A stretch of DNA of 40,527 nt, from contig CADATP010000014.1 in the NCBI GenBank assembly GCA_902790935.1, positions 1 through 40,527 on the forward strand, read 5' to 3'. The notes beneath the pieces were generated by a model. It did no database searches, had not been told where the DNA came from, and saw only the letters and a program-made list of their open reading frames with translations. This stretch comes from an uncultured Lachnospiraceae bacterium. GTDB taxonomy: Bacteria > Bacillota > Clostridia > Lachnospirales > Lachnospiraceae. Shown piece after piece: positions 1 through 8,354 of this stretch. The translations under genes and the position numbers were made by a program. Each line of letters begins with the position of its first letter. The stretch's first letter is position 1.

Positions 1-30
1 TTTCTAAAAACTGCAGATTTGGATTAAAAG

Positions 31-160
31 TGTCCCACATAAATATTGAATGGGATTTTTTAGTAATCCAACTTCAACTGAACCAAATGATTTGTAGGAA
101 GAGAAATATCCTTGACGACATTTCGGATTAGATATTTCCATGTCCCACATACATTATGAA
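31..160. repeat. Pair of direct repeats upstream of integrase (candidate arm-type sites)
   Basis: Two 20-bp copies at 31-50 and 141-160 share the ten bases TGTCCCACAT, and most of the following ten (AAATATTGAA against ACATTATGAA). They are 110 bp apart. Between them lies an 8-bp inverted repeat, GAAATATC at 103-110 and GATATTTC at 131-138. No gene is seen in 1-298. Repeats like these next to a tyrosine integrase are often binding sites for the integrase arm domain or an excisionase. That role is inference. Confidence 0.45.
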
Positions 161-298
161 AGGCATAAAGCCCATTGCACCTTGATAACTGAATATGCAT
201 TGTAGATACAGATTAAAGCTATTTAGAAGAACGTGAACATACGAAACTGGAGAAAACTAAAGTCCTTATAGTCATTTTACAGGAAAGGAGGGATGCTC

Positions 299-1744
299 AT
301 GGTATTACAGGAACCATTACAAAACACTGCTACCGATATCTACAATGAGATATGCGAATTGCATTTTCAGATAAACCACTTGATGAAAATGAAGAAGCAG
401 GGTATTGTTAATGGTGTTGACGCTGTAATACACGAATTGACAAAAAAGGAGTACAAACTTAAAGAAAAAGAAGTATTAAAAGTCCATACCAACGCCATAA
501 CAGAAATCACGATCAAGGTGAATGGTCAGGAAGTAAAACGCTGGCAGACAAGGTGTGACGGATCCAGACCCCGCTGTTCAAGCTATGACGCTCTCATAGA
601 CAAGCTCTATGATCACTATTTCGGCAGAACAGTCGTTACTAACTATTCATTTAAGGCAATATTTGAAGCAGCCTTGGATGAGAAGATCCGCACGGAACGG
701 CCCAAGCAAAAGACTATCAATGACTACCATGTTTCATACAAGGCTTTTATCACAGAAGAATTCGGTGCAAAAGATATCCGTATGATAAAACCTTCGGAGC
801 TGAAAGAGTACATCCAAAGCGTATCACATCAGGTCGGTCCTACAAAGAAACGCTTCTACAAATTTAAAGGAGTATTGAATCTGGTCTTTAACTATGCTTG
901 TGATCCTGAAAGACGCCTTATCGATGTAAACCCGGTACCTGCCAAGAACAAGGCCTATGAGAAGAATTTCGCCCCGACAAGCAACAAGCCGGAGGACAAA
1001 GCTTTCCAACCACGCGAGATCGAGCTTATACGTGATTATCTTTGGAAACGGGTCAATGAGATGCGATATGATGTAAATGGTTATGCAATACTATTCTCGT
1101 CCGAGACAGGGCTTAGAGAAGGCGAAATACCCTCTCTAAAGTGGTCAGACATAGAAGGTAACGCTATCCATATTCATTCTCAGCAAAACGATGAGAGAAG
1201 GGATGGAGTCAAAATCTATTATTACAACCCTACTACAAAAAACGAAAAGGGTGTCAGTAATAACAGGCGATACATACCCCTTACCAATCGTATAAGCCAT
1301 ATACTTGCAGAGCTTAAAGCAAAACAGAAAGCGCTGGGGATTGACTCTGAGTGGGTATTCTGTAAAGAAGATGGTACATGGACTACAACAGCCGCATATT
1401 ATGAAGCCTTATACAAGGTAACTCATAAGCTTGGACTAAGGCTGAGCAACAACCACGCTTTCCGTATGGCGCTTAATTCTTATGTATATGTTCCTATGGG
1501 ATTGCCGGTTACAGAGAGGGCAAAGATCCTCGGACACTCAGTAGATACCAACTTAAGGCACTATACATTCGCCAGAACGGAAGATTATATCAGCGAACTT
1601 TGCGATAAAATCAACGCTTTTGACGATAAAACAAGGGATTATCCCGAAGATAATGAGGTATGTACCTCACGGTACCTCAAAATAATTCCTTTTTCTGCAA
1701 AAGAAAAAAGCCCCCAGACCGCGAATCTAAAGGCTTTAATCTAA
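299..1744 (+). CDS. Tyrosine recombinase / phage-type integrase
   Basis: Site-specific recombinase of an integrated mobile element, 481 aa. The catalytic set is visible: R273 (in LREGE), H386-x-x-R389 (HAFR), H413 (LGHS) and nucleophile Y422 (RHYTF). An N-terminal SAM-like core-binding region covers about residues 100-195, before the catalytic domain. An in-frame ATG lies at 293, but the ribosome-binding site AGGAAAGGAGG (281-291) is too close to it and fits the ATG at 299. The gene runs towards the 3' end of a tRNA-Leu gene 12 bp away, the classic position for a tRNA-targeting integrase, so the element extends leftwards out of the window. Its last codons overlap the tRNA terminator. The family is certain from the residues. 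Whether the element is a phage, ICE or island cannot be told. Confidence 0.93.
   Translation: MVLQEPLQNTATDIYNEICELHFQINHLMKMKKQGIVNGVDAVIHELTKKEYKLKEKEVLKVHTNAITEITIKVNGQEVKRWQTRCDGSRPRCSSYDALIDKLYDHYFGRTVVTNYSFKAIFEAALDEKIRTERPKQKTINDYHVSYKAFITEEFGAKDIRMIKPSELKEYIQSVSHQVGPTKKRFYKFKGVLNLVFNYACDPERRLIDVNPVPAKNKAYEKNFAPTSNKPEDKAFQPREIELIRDYLWKRVNEMRYDVNGYAILFSSETGLREGEIPSLKWSDIEGNAIHIHSQQNDERRDGVKIYYYNPTTKNEKGVSNNRRYIPLTNRISHILAELKAKQKALGIDSEWVFCKEDGTWTTTAAYYEALYKVTHKLGLRLSNNHAFRMALNSYVYVPMGLPVTERAKILGHSVDTNLRHYTFARTEDYISELCDKINAFDDKTRDYPEDNEVCTSRYLKIIPFSAKEKSPQTANLKALI
1704..1737 (-). terminator. Rho-independent terminator for tRNA-Leu, inside the int 3' end
   Basis: Read on the minus strand: a 12-bp stem (AAAGCCTTTAGA with TCTGGGGGCTTT, three G-U pairs), loop TTCGCGG, and a run of six T overlapping the end of the stem. 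It follows the tRNA gene directly, so it should end its transcript. It also encodes the last residues of the integrase. Confidence 0.7.
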
Positions 1745-1755
1745 AAAATCGTTAG

Positions 1756-1800
1756 TGCGGAAGAAGGGACTTGAACCCTCACGATGTTGCCATCACAAGA
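1756..1800. other. Probable attachment site (tRNA 3' half)
   Basis: An integrase gene ends 12 bp from the 3' end of an intact tRNA-Leu. Tyrosine integrases commonly recombine within the T-arm/3' end of tRNA genes and restore the tRNA with element DNA. The second att copy would lie left of the window, so the exact core cannot be defined here. Confidence 0.4.
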
Positions 1801-1839
1801 TCCTTAGTCTTGCTCGTCTACCAGTTCCGACACTTCCGC
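1756..1839 (-). tRNA. tRNA-Leu, anticodon AAG
   Basis: An 84-nt class II tRNA with a long variable arm. The acceptor stem GCGGAAG pairs with CTTCCGC, the T loop reads GGTTCAAGTCC, and the discriminator is A. CCA is not encoded. The anticodon stem CAAGA/TCTTG holds the loop CTAAGGA, giving anticodon AAG, which reads CUU leucine codons. The long variable arm (TGATGGCAACATCG) agrees with tRNA-Leu. The 3' end of the gene faces the integrase and is the likely attachment site. Confidence 0.92.
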
Positions 1840-1899
1840 GCGCAACAGTGATATATTACCATCACAGCCTTTATCTGTCAACAAGTAATGCAAACTTTT

Positions 1900-3741
1900 T
1901 TAGCAAAAATTTTTGAGCATATATTGAAGGCTTTCTCTACCCTTAAATCTGTTGATATCAAGGCTGTAGACGATATTTATCTTAAGCGGAGCCGGCGCTT
2001 TGGTGGCAGCACGATCATCCGATTTATCAGCAGCTTTGGCAGATGAATCAACTGAATTTCCGGGAAATCCTCCGGCCTCCTCGAATCTTTTTCCGGTTCC
2101 TTCCCCAAATTTTTCATCTAGAAAAGAAATGAAAATATCCGGGTCTGTAAACGAAGTAAGCTCTGCTTGTTTTCCGGAGGGAGTTTTTACATTGTAGCGG
2201 GCATACTTACCTTCCGAACCAAATCTTTTCATCGAAATCAGTTCCACATCCTTCATCGCAAAAAGAGGAATCGGGTTCCCGGCTCCGAATGGCTCAAGAC
2301 TCTCCAATTCCTTTGCAAGCTTCATAGTAGCATAATCTATCGGCATCGGAACATCTATCATTACCTTAGCGTCAAAATCATCTTCTTTCAGGTCAGCATG
2401 ATCGTTAAGAAATTCATCCAGCTTTTCTATATTCTCTTCCTGCAAGGACATTCCCGCAGCCATAGCATGTCCGCCGAATTTGTCCAGAAGATGTGCAGCG
2501 GCGGTGAGGCTTTCCTGCATATGATAGCCCTCTATGGATCTTCCGGATCCCTTTACTCCATCCTCACCCCTTGTAAGTACTATGACAGGGTGATTAAACC
2601 TCTCGCGCACCTTACCTGCGATTATTCCAGCGATGCTTTCATGTACTTCCGGAAGATAGATTATCCAGACACTCTTGTCCGCTAGATTATGCTCCTCGAT
2701 ATATCTGAAGGCACTCTCCGTACCTTCCTTTGTAAGAGTCTTTCTGCTGTCATTTAAAGACTTAAGCTCAGCAGCGATGGTAAGAGCCTCCGCCTTGTCA
2801 CCGGAATTAAGAAGTTCAAAAGCTCTGAGAGCAGTATCAAGCCTTCCACTGGCATTAATACAAGGCCCAATTACAAATCCCATATGATAAGCGCTGAGTT
2901 TGGCAGGATCCAAAGAGTTAACCTCTATCAGAGCATTCAGACCGATATTTGAAGAATGGCTCATCAGTTTTAAGCCTTCCTTAACCGCAATTCGGTTTTC
3001 ATCTTTAAGCTCCATAATATCGCAGACTGTACCAAGGGCTGCAAACTCCAAAATTTCGTCCATACATCCCTTTAATGCTTCGTTACCACCAAGAGACAAA
3101 ACAGCCTGCATAAGCTTGTATGCTACCATAGCTCCGCAGATGCCCTTAAAAGGATACTCGCAGTCATACCGCTTGGGATTGACTACAGCAAGAGCCTTCG
3201 GAAGTATCATCTTCTTTTCGCCCTCTTCCTCGGTAAAAGGAACTTCATGGTGGTCTGTAACGATAACATCCATACCAAGACTTACAGCCAGTTCTACCTG
3301 CGCAGCCGTAGCTATACCGTTGTCGCAGGTGACGATGAGTTTAACACCATCTGCTGCCGCGTCGTTAACAAGAGCATCGTTTAAACCGTACCCGTCCTTT
3401 ACTCTGTGGGGTATGGCCGTGGAAACATTTCCTCCGATAGCTTTTATGCCCTTCGTAAGTATATAAGCACTGGTAACACCGTCAACATCATAGTCTCCGA
3501 TAACCCGAATACTTTTTCCGGCATTTACTGCGGCGAGAATTTCTTCTGCAGCCCTTTTCATATCCTTCATAAGGAAGGGATCATGCATCTCATTAACAGA
3601 ACCGCCAAGAAAGCTCCTGGCTTCCTCGGCGGTTAAAATGTCCCTGTTGCGGAGAACCCGGGCCGTTACTACATCAATCCCGAGCTCTCTGCTCCAGCTT
3701 TCAAAATCTGCTTTTTTAGTTTGTATAAACCATTTTTCCAT
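1900..3741 (-). CDS. recJ: Single-stranded-DNA-specific exonuclease RecJ
   Basis: 5'-3' single-strand DNA exonuclease acting in recombinational and mismatch repair, 613 aa. The DHH phosphoesterase motifs are clear: DYDVDG at residues 83-88 and DHH at 163-165. A DHHA1 domain follows (G-x-x-x-x-x-SGR type motif around GSGRSIEGYH), then an OB-like C-terminal region. About 40 residues of low complexity (Ala/Asp/Lys/Ser rich, about 545-580) interrupt the usual C-terminal fold and look like a lineage-specific insert. It lies 28 bp downstream of secDF, a linkage common in Clostridia, and is probably co-transcribed. No good ribosome-binding site precedes the ATG, which may mean low or coupled translation, but no better start is seen. 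Confidence 0.95.
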   Translation of the reverse strand: MEKWFIQTKKADFESWSRELGIDVVTARVLRNRDILTAEEARSFLGGSVNEMHDPFLMKDMKRAAEEILAAVNAGKSIRVIGDYDVDGVTSAYILTKGIKAIGGNVSTAIPHRVKDGYGLNDALVNDAAADGVKLIVTCDNGIATAAQVELAVSLGMDVIVTDHHEVPFTEEEGEKKMILPKALAVVNPKRYDCEYPFKGICGAMVAYKLMQAVLSLGGNEALKGCMDEILEFAALGTVCDIMELKDENRIAVKEGLKLMSHSSNIGLNALIEVNSLDPAKLSAYHMGFVIGPCINASGRLDTALRAFELLNSGDKAEALTIAAELKSLNDSRKTLTKEGTESAFRYIEEHNLADKSVWIIYLPEVHESIAGIIAGKVRERFNHPVIVLTRGEDGVKGSGRSIEGYHMQESLTAAAHLLDKFGGHAMAAGMSLQEENIEKLDEFLNDHADLKEDDFDAKVMIDVPMPIDYATMKLAKELESLEPFGAGNPIPLFAMKDVELISMKRFGSEGKYARYNVKTPSGKQAELTSFTDPDIFISFLDEKFGEGTGKRFEEAGGFPGNSVDSSAKAADKSDDRAATKAPAPLKINIVYSLDINRFKGRESLQYMLKNFC

Positions 3742-3769
3742 ACGTTAGTATTTAATATCCGTATTTCCT

Positions 3770-6004
3770 TTAAGCCTTCTTTTTGCCGGCAAACTTAACC
3801 TTGAAGGTATACCAGAGTGCACCGGCAAGGCATACTGATGAGTAGCATCCGCAAGCGATACCAACCATAAGAGGAAGAGCGAAATCACGGATACTTGAAA
3901 CACCGAATCCAAAGAGGAAAGCAACCATTATGAAGGTTGTAAGTGAAGTAAAGATACTTCTTGAGAGAGTCTGTGTAATACTCTTGTTTACAATCTCCTT
4001 TAAGTCGGACTTAACCATAATTCCGGTATTCTCACGGATACGGTCAAAGATAACGATGGTAGCGTTGATTGAGTAACCTACTATGGTAAGCAGGCAGGCT
4101 ACAAAGGTATTTCCGACTGAAACTCTTGCTGCAGCGTAGAATGCTATAACAACGAGGACGTCATGTGCAAGAGCGATGATGGAGCTGATACCAAAGCGCA
4201 TATCCTTGAATCTGATACGGATATAGATGAGCATAAGTACGATCGCTACAACAACCGCGATGATGGTATCTCTCTTCATCTCACCGCTGATGGTGGAGCT
4301 GATAGTCTCGGTTGTGATCTGAGAAGCGGGGATACCGAACTTAGATACAAACATATCCTCCAGAGCTTCTCTGGTCTCTACATCAAGTGAATTGGTCTTA
4401 AATATAACTTCATTGGTTCCGGATACGGTCTGGATCTGTACATTGCTTCCGGTAACCTTCTGGATCTCAGGCTCTACATCTATGGTAAGTTCATCAAGAG
4501 ACCATGCTCTGTCAAAGTCTACGGTAGTAGCTGTACCACCCTTGAACTCAAGGGAGTAGTTAAGCTCGTCTCTGTGAAGAGCGAATTTGTTAACACCCAT
4601 AAATACAAGACCTGCTACGATAACAGCACATGAAATACCGAAGAAAAGCCCTCTCTTTGATAAGAAGTCTACTGCCTTTCTGTCTTTAGCCTTACCGTAA
4701 AATCTCGCATCCTGCATTCCGAGAGCATAGAGGGCTCTGATAAGAAGTCTTGTAACCACAAGAGCGGTAAACATTGAAAGAACGATACCGAGAACAAGTG
4801 TCTGGGCAAATCCCTTAACGGAACCGGGTCCTAAGATCCAAAGGACGATAGCTGCGATAAGTGTTGTGATGTTTCCGTCCAAGATAGCTGAAAGAGCTTT
4901 GTTAAATCCGGTCTTGATCGCGCTGTCAACGGAGAATCCCGCAGCGATCTCCTCACGGATACGCGCGAATATAACAACGTTTGCGTCAACGGCCATTCCG
5001 ACTGAAAGGATGATACCTGCGATTCCCGCAAGGGTAAGTGTCATATCAAAGCCGTTAAGTAAAAGAACGATAAGTGCGATGTAAGCGACAAGAGCGATTA
5101 CAGCGCATACACCGGGCATAAAGTATACAGCGATCATAAAGACAGCAACGGCGATGAATCCGAAAAGACCTGCCTTTAATGAAGTAGAGATAGCATCCTG
5201 TCCGAGCTGAGCTCCTACAACCTTGGAATGTAACTCTTCAAGCTCAAGAGAAAGACCACCGATACGGATTGTGGAAGCAAGCTTTTCAACTTCCTCGTAG
5301 GTGAAGTTTCCGGTAATCTGAGCTTCGCCTGTAGTAAGAGCGCCGCTTACGCTGGGAACGCTTACGAATGTTCCGTCATAGTAGATGGCAAGGGTCTCGC
5401 CCTTTCCGTAAGCACGTGTTGTAGCGTCTGCAAACTTCTGTTTACCTTCTTCGGTCATAGTAAGAGCAACCGCATACTGGGTGTTCTTAAGATTATCCTG
5501 GGATGATACCGCTCTTGCATCAGCAACATCGGTACCCTGGAGTTTTATTGAACCGTCTGCCAAAAGCTCGTCGATTGACTTGTTTAAAACATATCCTGAC
5601 TCGGTCCAAGTATAATTGGCATTGCCCTCATCATCGGTCTGTGCGATAAAATACAGCTGACCGGGCTTACCAAGTTCCTGCAAGATCGCATTTGCATCGC
5701 TTACACCGGGGATCTCGATATTGATACGATTGGTTCCTTCCTGGTAAACGATCGCTTCAGTGCTGTATCCTTCAACACGCTGCTGAAGCTTATAGATTGT
5801 ATCAGCCATGTCGGTAGCATCGGGATTTTCCTCTCCCACTACCTGATAAGTAATGCTGACTCCGCCCGCAAGATCAAGTCCGAGAGAAATGTCCTTTGCG
5901 CTGGCAGTTCCCTGTGCATCGGTTCCCTTGATATCGATATATCCGATACCCAAAGTAAGGGCGATGATCAGGACGAGCGTAATGATAGCCGTGCTCTTTT
6001 TCAT
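3770..6004 (-). CDS. secDF: Fused protein-export membrane protein SecD-SecF
   Basis: Accessory part of the Sec translocon that uses the proton gradient to help pull secreted proteins across the membrane. The 744-aa protein joins SecD (first about 430 residues) and SecF in one chain. SecD motifs are GLDLAGGVSITY near the N-terminus and GMAVDANVVIFARIREE in a membrane segment. SecF motifs are GGTATTVDF and GYSINATIVIFDRIREN. Twelve membrane spans are expected, with a large extracytoplasmic region between spans 1 and 2 of each half. The start is supported by AGGAAAGG (6014-6021). Neighbours are recJ downstream and the SCIFF genes upstream, matching the clostridial scf-sec linkage. A stem-loop leader lies just upstream. 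Confidence 0.96.
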   Translation of the reverse strand: MKKSTAIITLVLIIALTLGIGYIDIKGTDAQGTASAKDISLGLDLAGGVSITYQVVGEENPDATDMADTIYKLQQRVEGYSTEAIVYQEGTNRINIEIPGVSDANAILQELGKPGQLYFIAQTDDEGNANYTWTESGYVLNKSIDELLADGSIKLQGTDVADARAVSSQDNLKNTQYAVALTMTEEGKQKFADATTRAYGKGETLAIYYDGTFVSVPSVSGALTTGEAQITGNFTYEEVEKLASTIRIGGLSLELEELHSKVVGAQLGQDAISTSLKAGLFGFIAVAVFMIAVYFMPGVCAVIALVAYIALIVLLLNGFDMTLTLAGIAGIILSVGMAVDANVVIFARIREEIAAGFSVDSAIKTGFNKALSAILDGNITTLIAAIVLWILGPGSVKGFAQTLVLGIVLSMFTALVVTRLLIRALYALGMQDARFYGKAKDRKAVDFLSKRGLFFGISCAVIVAGLVFMGVNKFALHRDELNYSLEFKGGTATTVDFDRAWSLDELTIDVEPEIQKVTGSNVQIQTVSGTNEVIFKTNSLDVETREALEDMFVSKFGIPASQITTETISSTISGEMKRDTIIAVVVAIVLMLIYIRIRFKDMRFGISSIIALAHDVLVVIAFYAAARVSVGNTFVACLLTIVGYSINATIVIFDRIRENTGIMVKSDLKEIVNKSITQTLSRSIFTSLTTFIMVAFLFGFGVSSIRDFALPLMVGIACGCYSSVCLAGALWYTFKVKFAGKKKA

Positions 6005-6043
6005 AATAAAGATCCTTTCCTGATTAATCTAAAAAATTAGATA

Positions 6044-6102
6044 ATAAAAAGTGTACTTTAGATCAATGCGAAATAATGCACACACTAATCTAAAATACAC
6101 TT
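6044..6102 (-). terminator. Stem-loop in the secDF leader (terminator or attenuator)
   Basis: On the minus strand a 15-bp stem (AAGTGTATTTTAGAT with ATCTAAAGTACACTT, one G-U pair) encloses 24 nt and is followed by a short T-rich run. It sits between the response regulator gene and secDF. A second small hairpin, ATCTAA-TTTT-TTAGAT (6027-6042), follows and shares the TTAGAT/ATCTAA words, so alternative pairing is possible. Simple termination of the upstream gene is the plainest reading. Confidence 0.5.
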
Positions 6103-6136
6103 ATTTTGAAAAAAAATCAACAATTATTAACTATTG

Positions 6137-6529
6137 TCAAGTCGCGTTTTGTCTTTCGTTATACTCTTTTATGGCGGAAGCGATCTCTGCCAAAGCTTCT
6201 CTGTGCCTGAAGGGTTTGCAGATGTAGTGGCTAACCCCCAGTTCCTCGCAGATTTCCTTGCTGGATTCGCTGTCGTCACCGGATATTACGATTACGGGGA
6301 ATCTTGAATCCCACTTGCGGTCCCTTATCTCCATAAGAAACTCATACCCGTTCATTTCAGGCATCAGAAGATCCAGAAGCACAGCGGTAATGCTTCCCAT
6401 CTGAATAGAAAGAATGTGAAGCGCCTCCCGCCCGTTTCTGGCAAATACAACTTCATATTTATCTTCAAGGAGCTCAGCCAAAAGCTCCCTGCTCATTTCA
6501 GTATCGTCAACAATAAGGATTCTATCCAT
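6137..6529 (-). CDS. Single-domain response regulator (CheY-like receiver)
   Basis: A stand-alone receiver of 130 aa with no output domain. Visible are the acidic pair D8-D9, the phosphoacceptor D53 (LLDLLMPEMNG), the switch residue S83 and the conserved K105 (CKPF). A phosphorylated receiver of this type acts through protein partners, for example in a phosphorelay or on a diguanylate-type or chemotaxis protein. No partner kinase is in the window. A longer reading from TTG at 6544 is possible, but GGAGGG lies 7 nt before the ATG at 6529, which decides the start. It sits between scfB and secDF, breaking the usual pairing. Whether it has any role in SCIFF or secretion is unknown. Confidence 0.88.
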   Translation of the reverse strand: MDRILIVDDTEMSRELLAELLEDKYEVVFARNGREALHILSIQMGSITAVLLDLLMPEMNGYEFLMEIRDRKWDSRFPVIVISGDDSESSKEICEELGVSHYICKPFRHREALAEIASAIKEYNERQNAT

Positions 6530-6576
6530 AACAAAACCCTCCAAGTCAGTGATGCCTTTTATTTTTCTTTAAATAA

Positions 6577-6605
6577 AATATAACATAAATAACTGAAAAT
6601 TGCGA
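6577..6605 (-). promoter_or_regulatory. Weak possible promoter for the response regulator
   Basis: Minus strand TCGCAA (6600-6605), 17-bp spacer, TATATT (6577-6582). The -35 box matches only half the consensus, so this is tentative; read-through from scfB is also possible. Confidence 0.3.
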
Positions 6606-6624
6606 CTATTTTGAAATATATTAA

Positions 6625-8019
6625 TTAATTTTCTGTAAATTCAGCCTCAGCAGCTTTCATCATGATGGCGCACTCGATACGTTTTCTCTGAAGCTCACAT
6701 CCAACCTCGTAAACATCCGTGATCTTACCGTGGAAATTGTATGAGTTTGCAGCACATCCGCCGCTGCAGTAGAACTTTGCAAAACACTTGCGGCACTTTT
6801 CCTTAGCGTACACATTGCACTGCTTAAACTCATATCTGATATCGTCGCGAACAATTCCGTCATCCACATTTCCCATAAGGAAAGCTTCGTTTCCGACAAA
6901 CTGATGGCAGGGATAAAAGTCACCCCAGGGAGTAACAGCAAGATACTCGCATCCCGATCCGCATCCCGAGAGCCTCTTTGCCACACAAGGGCCGCCCTGG
7001 AGGTCTATCATAAAGTGGAAGAAATTAAAAGGTCTTCCTTCTTTCTTTCTCTTAAGCATCTCCACCGCAAGCTTGTCGTACTCTTCTTTAAGCTTGGGAA
7101 TATCCTCCTCGCGGATGGCGTAATCGTCGGTAGGCTGAGCTACTACGGGCTCAACGGAGATCTGTTCAAATCCGAGATCCGCAAGATGAAGCACATCCTC
7201 GGAAAAATCGAGATTGTAGTGTGTATAGGTTCCGCGAACATAGTAATTCATCTGATTACGGCTGTCTGCGACCTTCTTGAATTTGGGGACGATGATATCG
7301 TAGCTTCCCTGTCCGCCGCGGAAAGGACGCATACGGTCGTTTACTTCCTTACGTCCGTCGATGGAAAGGACGATATTTCCCATCTCTTTGTTGGCAAACT
7401 CTAAGATCTCATCGTTCATAAGTACGCCGTTTGTTGTAAGGGTAAAGCGGAACTTTTTGTTATTGGTCTTTTCAAGGCTTCTGCCGTACTCTACGATCTG
7501 TTTTACAACATCAAAGTTAAGAGTGGGCTCGCCGCCGAAAAAGTCTACCTCGAGATTAACTCTGTTTCCGGAGTTGGCTACAAGAAAGTCAAGAGCTTTC
7601 TTTCCTACTTCAAAGGACATTAAAGCTCTGCGTCCGTGATACTCGCCCTCTTCCGCAAAGCAGTACTTGCAGGCAAGGTTACAGTCATGCGCAATATGAA
7701 GGCAGAGGGCCTTGACAACTGTCTGACGGTCCTTGAAGGAATCAACGTAATTCTCGTAGATATCCTTGGTAAAGAGCTGCTGTGCTTCCGCAAGCTCAAG
7801 TATTTCCAAAACAGCCTCTTTTACTTCATCCTCGGGGAATTTAAGTCCCCCTACATGGAGTGCTGCTGCCGTAAGAGTGTCGGCATCCTTGATCCCCTGC
7901 TCATATAAAGGCTCGATAAGCTGAATCATATCGTAAACCATTTCGTCCACAACATGAACCGAGCCGCTGTTTACATCCAGGACAATATTATATCCGTTGT
8001 TTTTGTAGCAATGTATCAT
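6625..8019 (-). CDS. scfB: SCIFF peptide maturase, radical SAM/SPASM protein ScfB
   Basis: Radical SAM enzyme that installs thioether cross-links in the six-cysteine SCIFF peptide, a ranthipeptide. The 464-aa protein begins with a peptide-recognition (RRE-like) region. The radical SAM cluster motif follows at C113-x3-C117-x2-C120 (CNLACKYCF), with GGEPTLNF further on. A C-terminal SPASM region is rich in Cys (GCGSGCEY, YPCHQF, CRKCFAKFYCSGGC) and binds auxiliary iron-sulfur clusters. The reading frame is open 35 codons further upstream, but that stretch overlaps a terminator hairpin. The family normally begins at the MIHxYKxNGYNIVLDVNSG stretch, so the ATG at 8019 is chosen. The precursor peptide gene lies just upstream on the same strand. 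Confidence 0.94.
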   Translation of the reverse strand: MIHCYKNNGYNIVLDVNSGSVHVVDEMVYDMIQLIEPLYEQGIKDADTLTAAALHVGGLKFPEDEVKEAVLEILELAEAQQLFTKDIYENYVDSFKDRQTVVKALCLHIAHDCNLACKYCFAEEGEYHGRRALMSFEVGKKALDFLVANSGNRVNLEVDFFGGEPTLNFDVVKQIVEYGRSLEKTNNKKFRFTLTTNGVLMNDEILEFANKEMGNIVLSIDGRKEVNDRMRPFRGGQGSYDIIVPKFKKVADSRNQMNYYVRGTYTHYNLDFSEDVLHLADLGFEQISVEPVVAQPTDDYAIREEDIPKLKEEYDKLAVEMLKRKKEGRPFNFFHFMIDLQGGPCVAKRLSGCGSGCEYLAVTPWGDFYPCHQFVGNEAFLMGNVDDGIVRDDIRYEFKQCNVYAKEKCRKCFAKFYCSGGCAANSYNFHGKITDVYEVGCELQRKRIECAIMMKAAEAEFTEN

Positions 8020-8080
8020 AGTATTCTTCTTTGCCTTTCTAATAGCGAAAACGGGCAAGTCCTTAAACTCACCGATAAAG

Positions 8081-8112
8081 CAAAACAAAAGCAGCGATGG
8101 TTTATCGCTGCT
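8081..8112 (-). terminator. Hairpin terminator between scfA and scfB
   Basis: Minus strand: perfect 9-bp stem AGCAGCGAT / ATCGCTGCT with loop AAAACC, followed by TTTGTTTT. It lies between the precursor peptide and its maturase. Such a partial terminator would let the peptide be made in excess over the enzyme. Confidence 0.8.
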
Positions 8113-8148
8113 TAAATCTTGCATAATGCATTACAGTTAGCGAACAGA

Positions 8149-8292
8149 TTACTTAAGCTTCTCGCAAGTCTGGTTACCAACGGTGCAAGAGGTCTTGCAA
8201 GCAGACTGGCAGGAAGTCTGGCACTCGCCGCATCCGCCCTTCTTCATGGACTCCTTGAGATCTCTGGTAGTTAAAGTCTTGATATGCTTCAT
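8149..8292 (-). CDS. scfA: Six-cysteine peptide SCIFF (ranthipeptide precursor)
   Basis: A 47-aa ribosomal peptide whose six cysteines sit at 21, 24, 28, 32, 36 and 43, the pattern that gives the SCIFF family its name (six cysteines in about forty-five residues). The N-terminus (MKHIKTLTTRDLKES) is the conserved leader-like part and the Cys-rich half is the target of ScfB. The ribosome-binding site AAGGAGG is well placed before the ATG. The gene has its own promoter, and a terminator separates it from scfB. SCIFF is nearly universal in Clostridia; reported roles of ranthipeptides in population-level signalling are family knowledge, not visible here. The gene is too short for common ORF cut-offs and is easily missed. 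Confidence 0.95.
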   Translation of the reverse strand: MKHIKTLTTRDLKESMKKGGCGECQTSCQSACKTSCTVGNQTCEKLK

Positions 8293-8354
8293 GGAAAAGC
8301 CTCCTTAAAATATATACAAATTGAAAAATCTGCATTTTTCCACAGATATAACGT

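Noticed and set aside
2167..3636. Several plus-strand open frames of 60-190 codons opposite recJ
   Set aside because: They are complementary shadows of a strongly conserved gene with no ribosome sites or recognisable motifs.
6027..6042. ATCTAAAAAATTAGAT near secDF as a binding site for the DtxR-type regulator
   Set aside because: Half-sites are in the opposite order (ATCTAA-n4-TTAGAT) from those at 19743 and 19807, and the place fits an RNA hairpin better.
8020..8124. N-terminal extension of ScfB by 35 residues
   Set aside because: The region holds a terminator hairpin, and family members begin at the downstream ATG.
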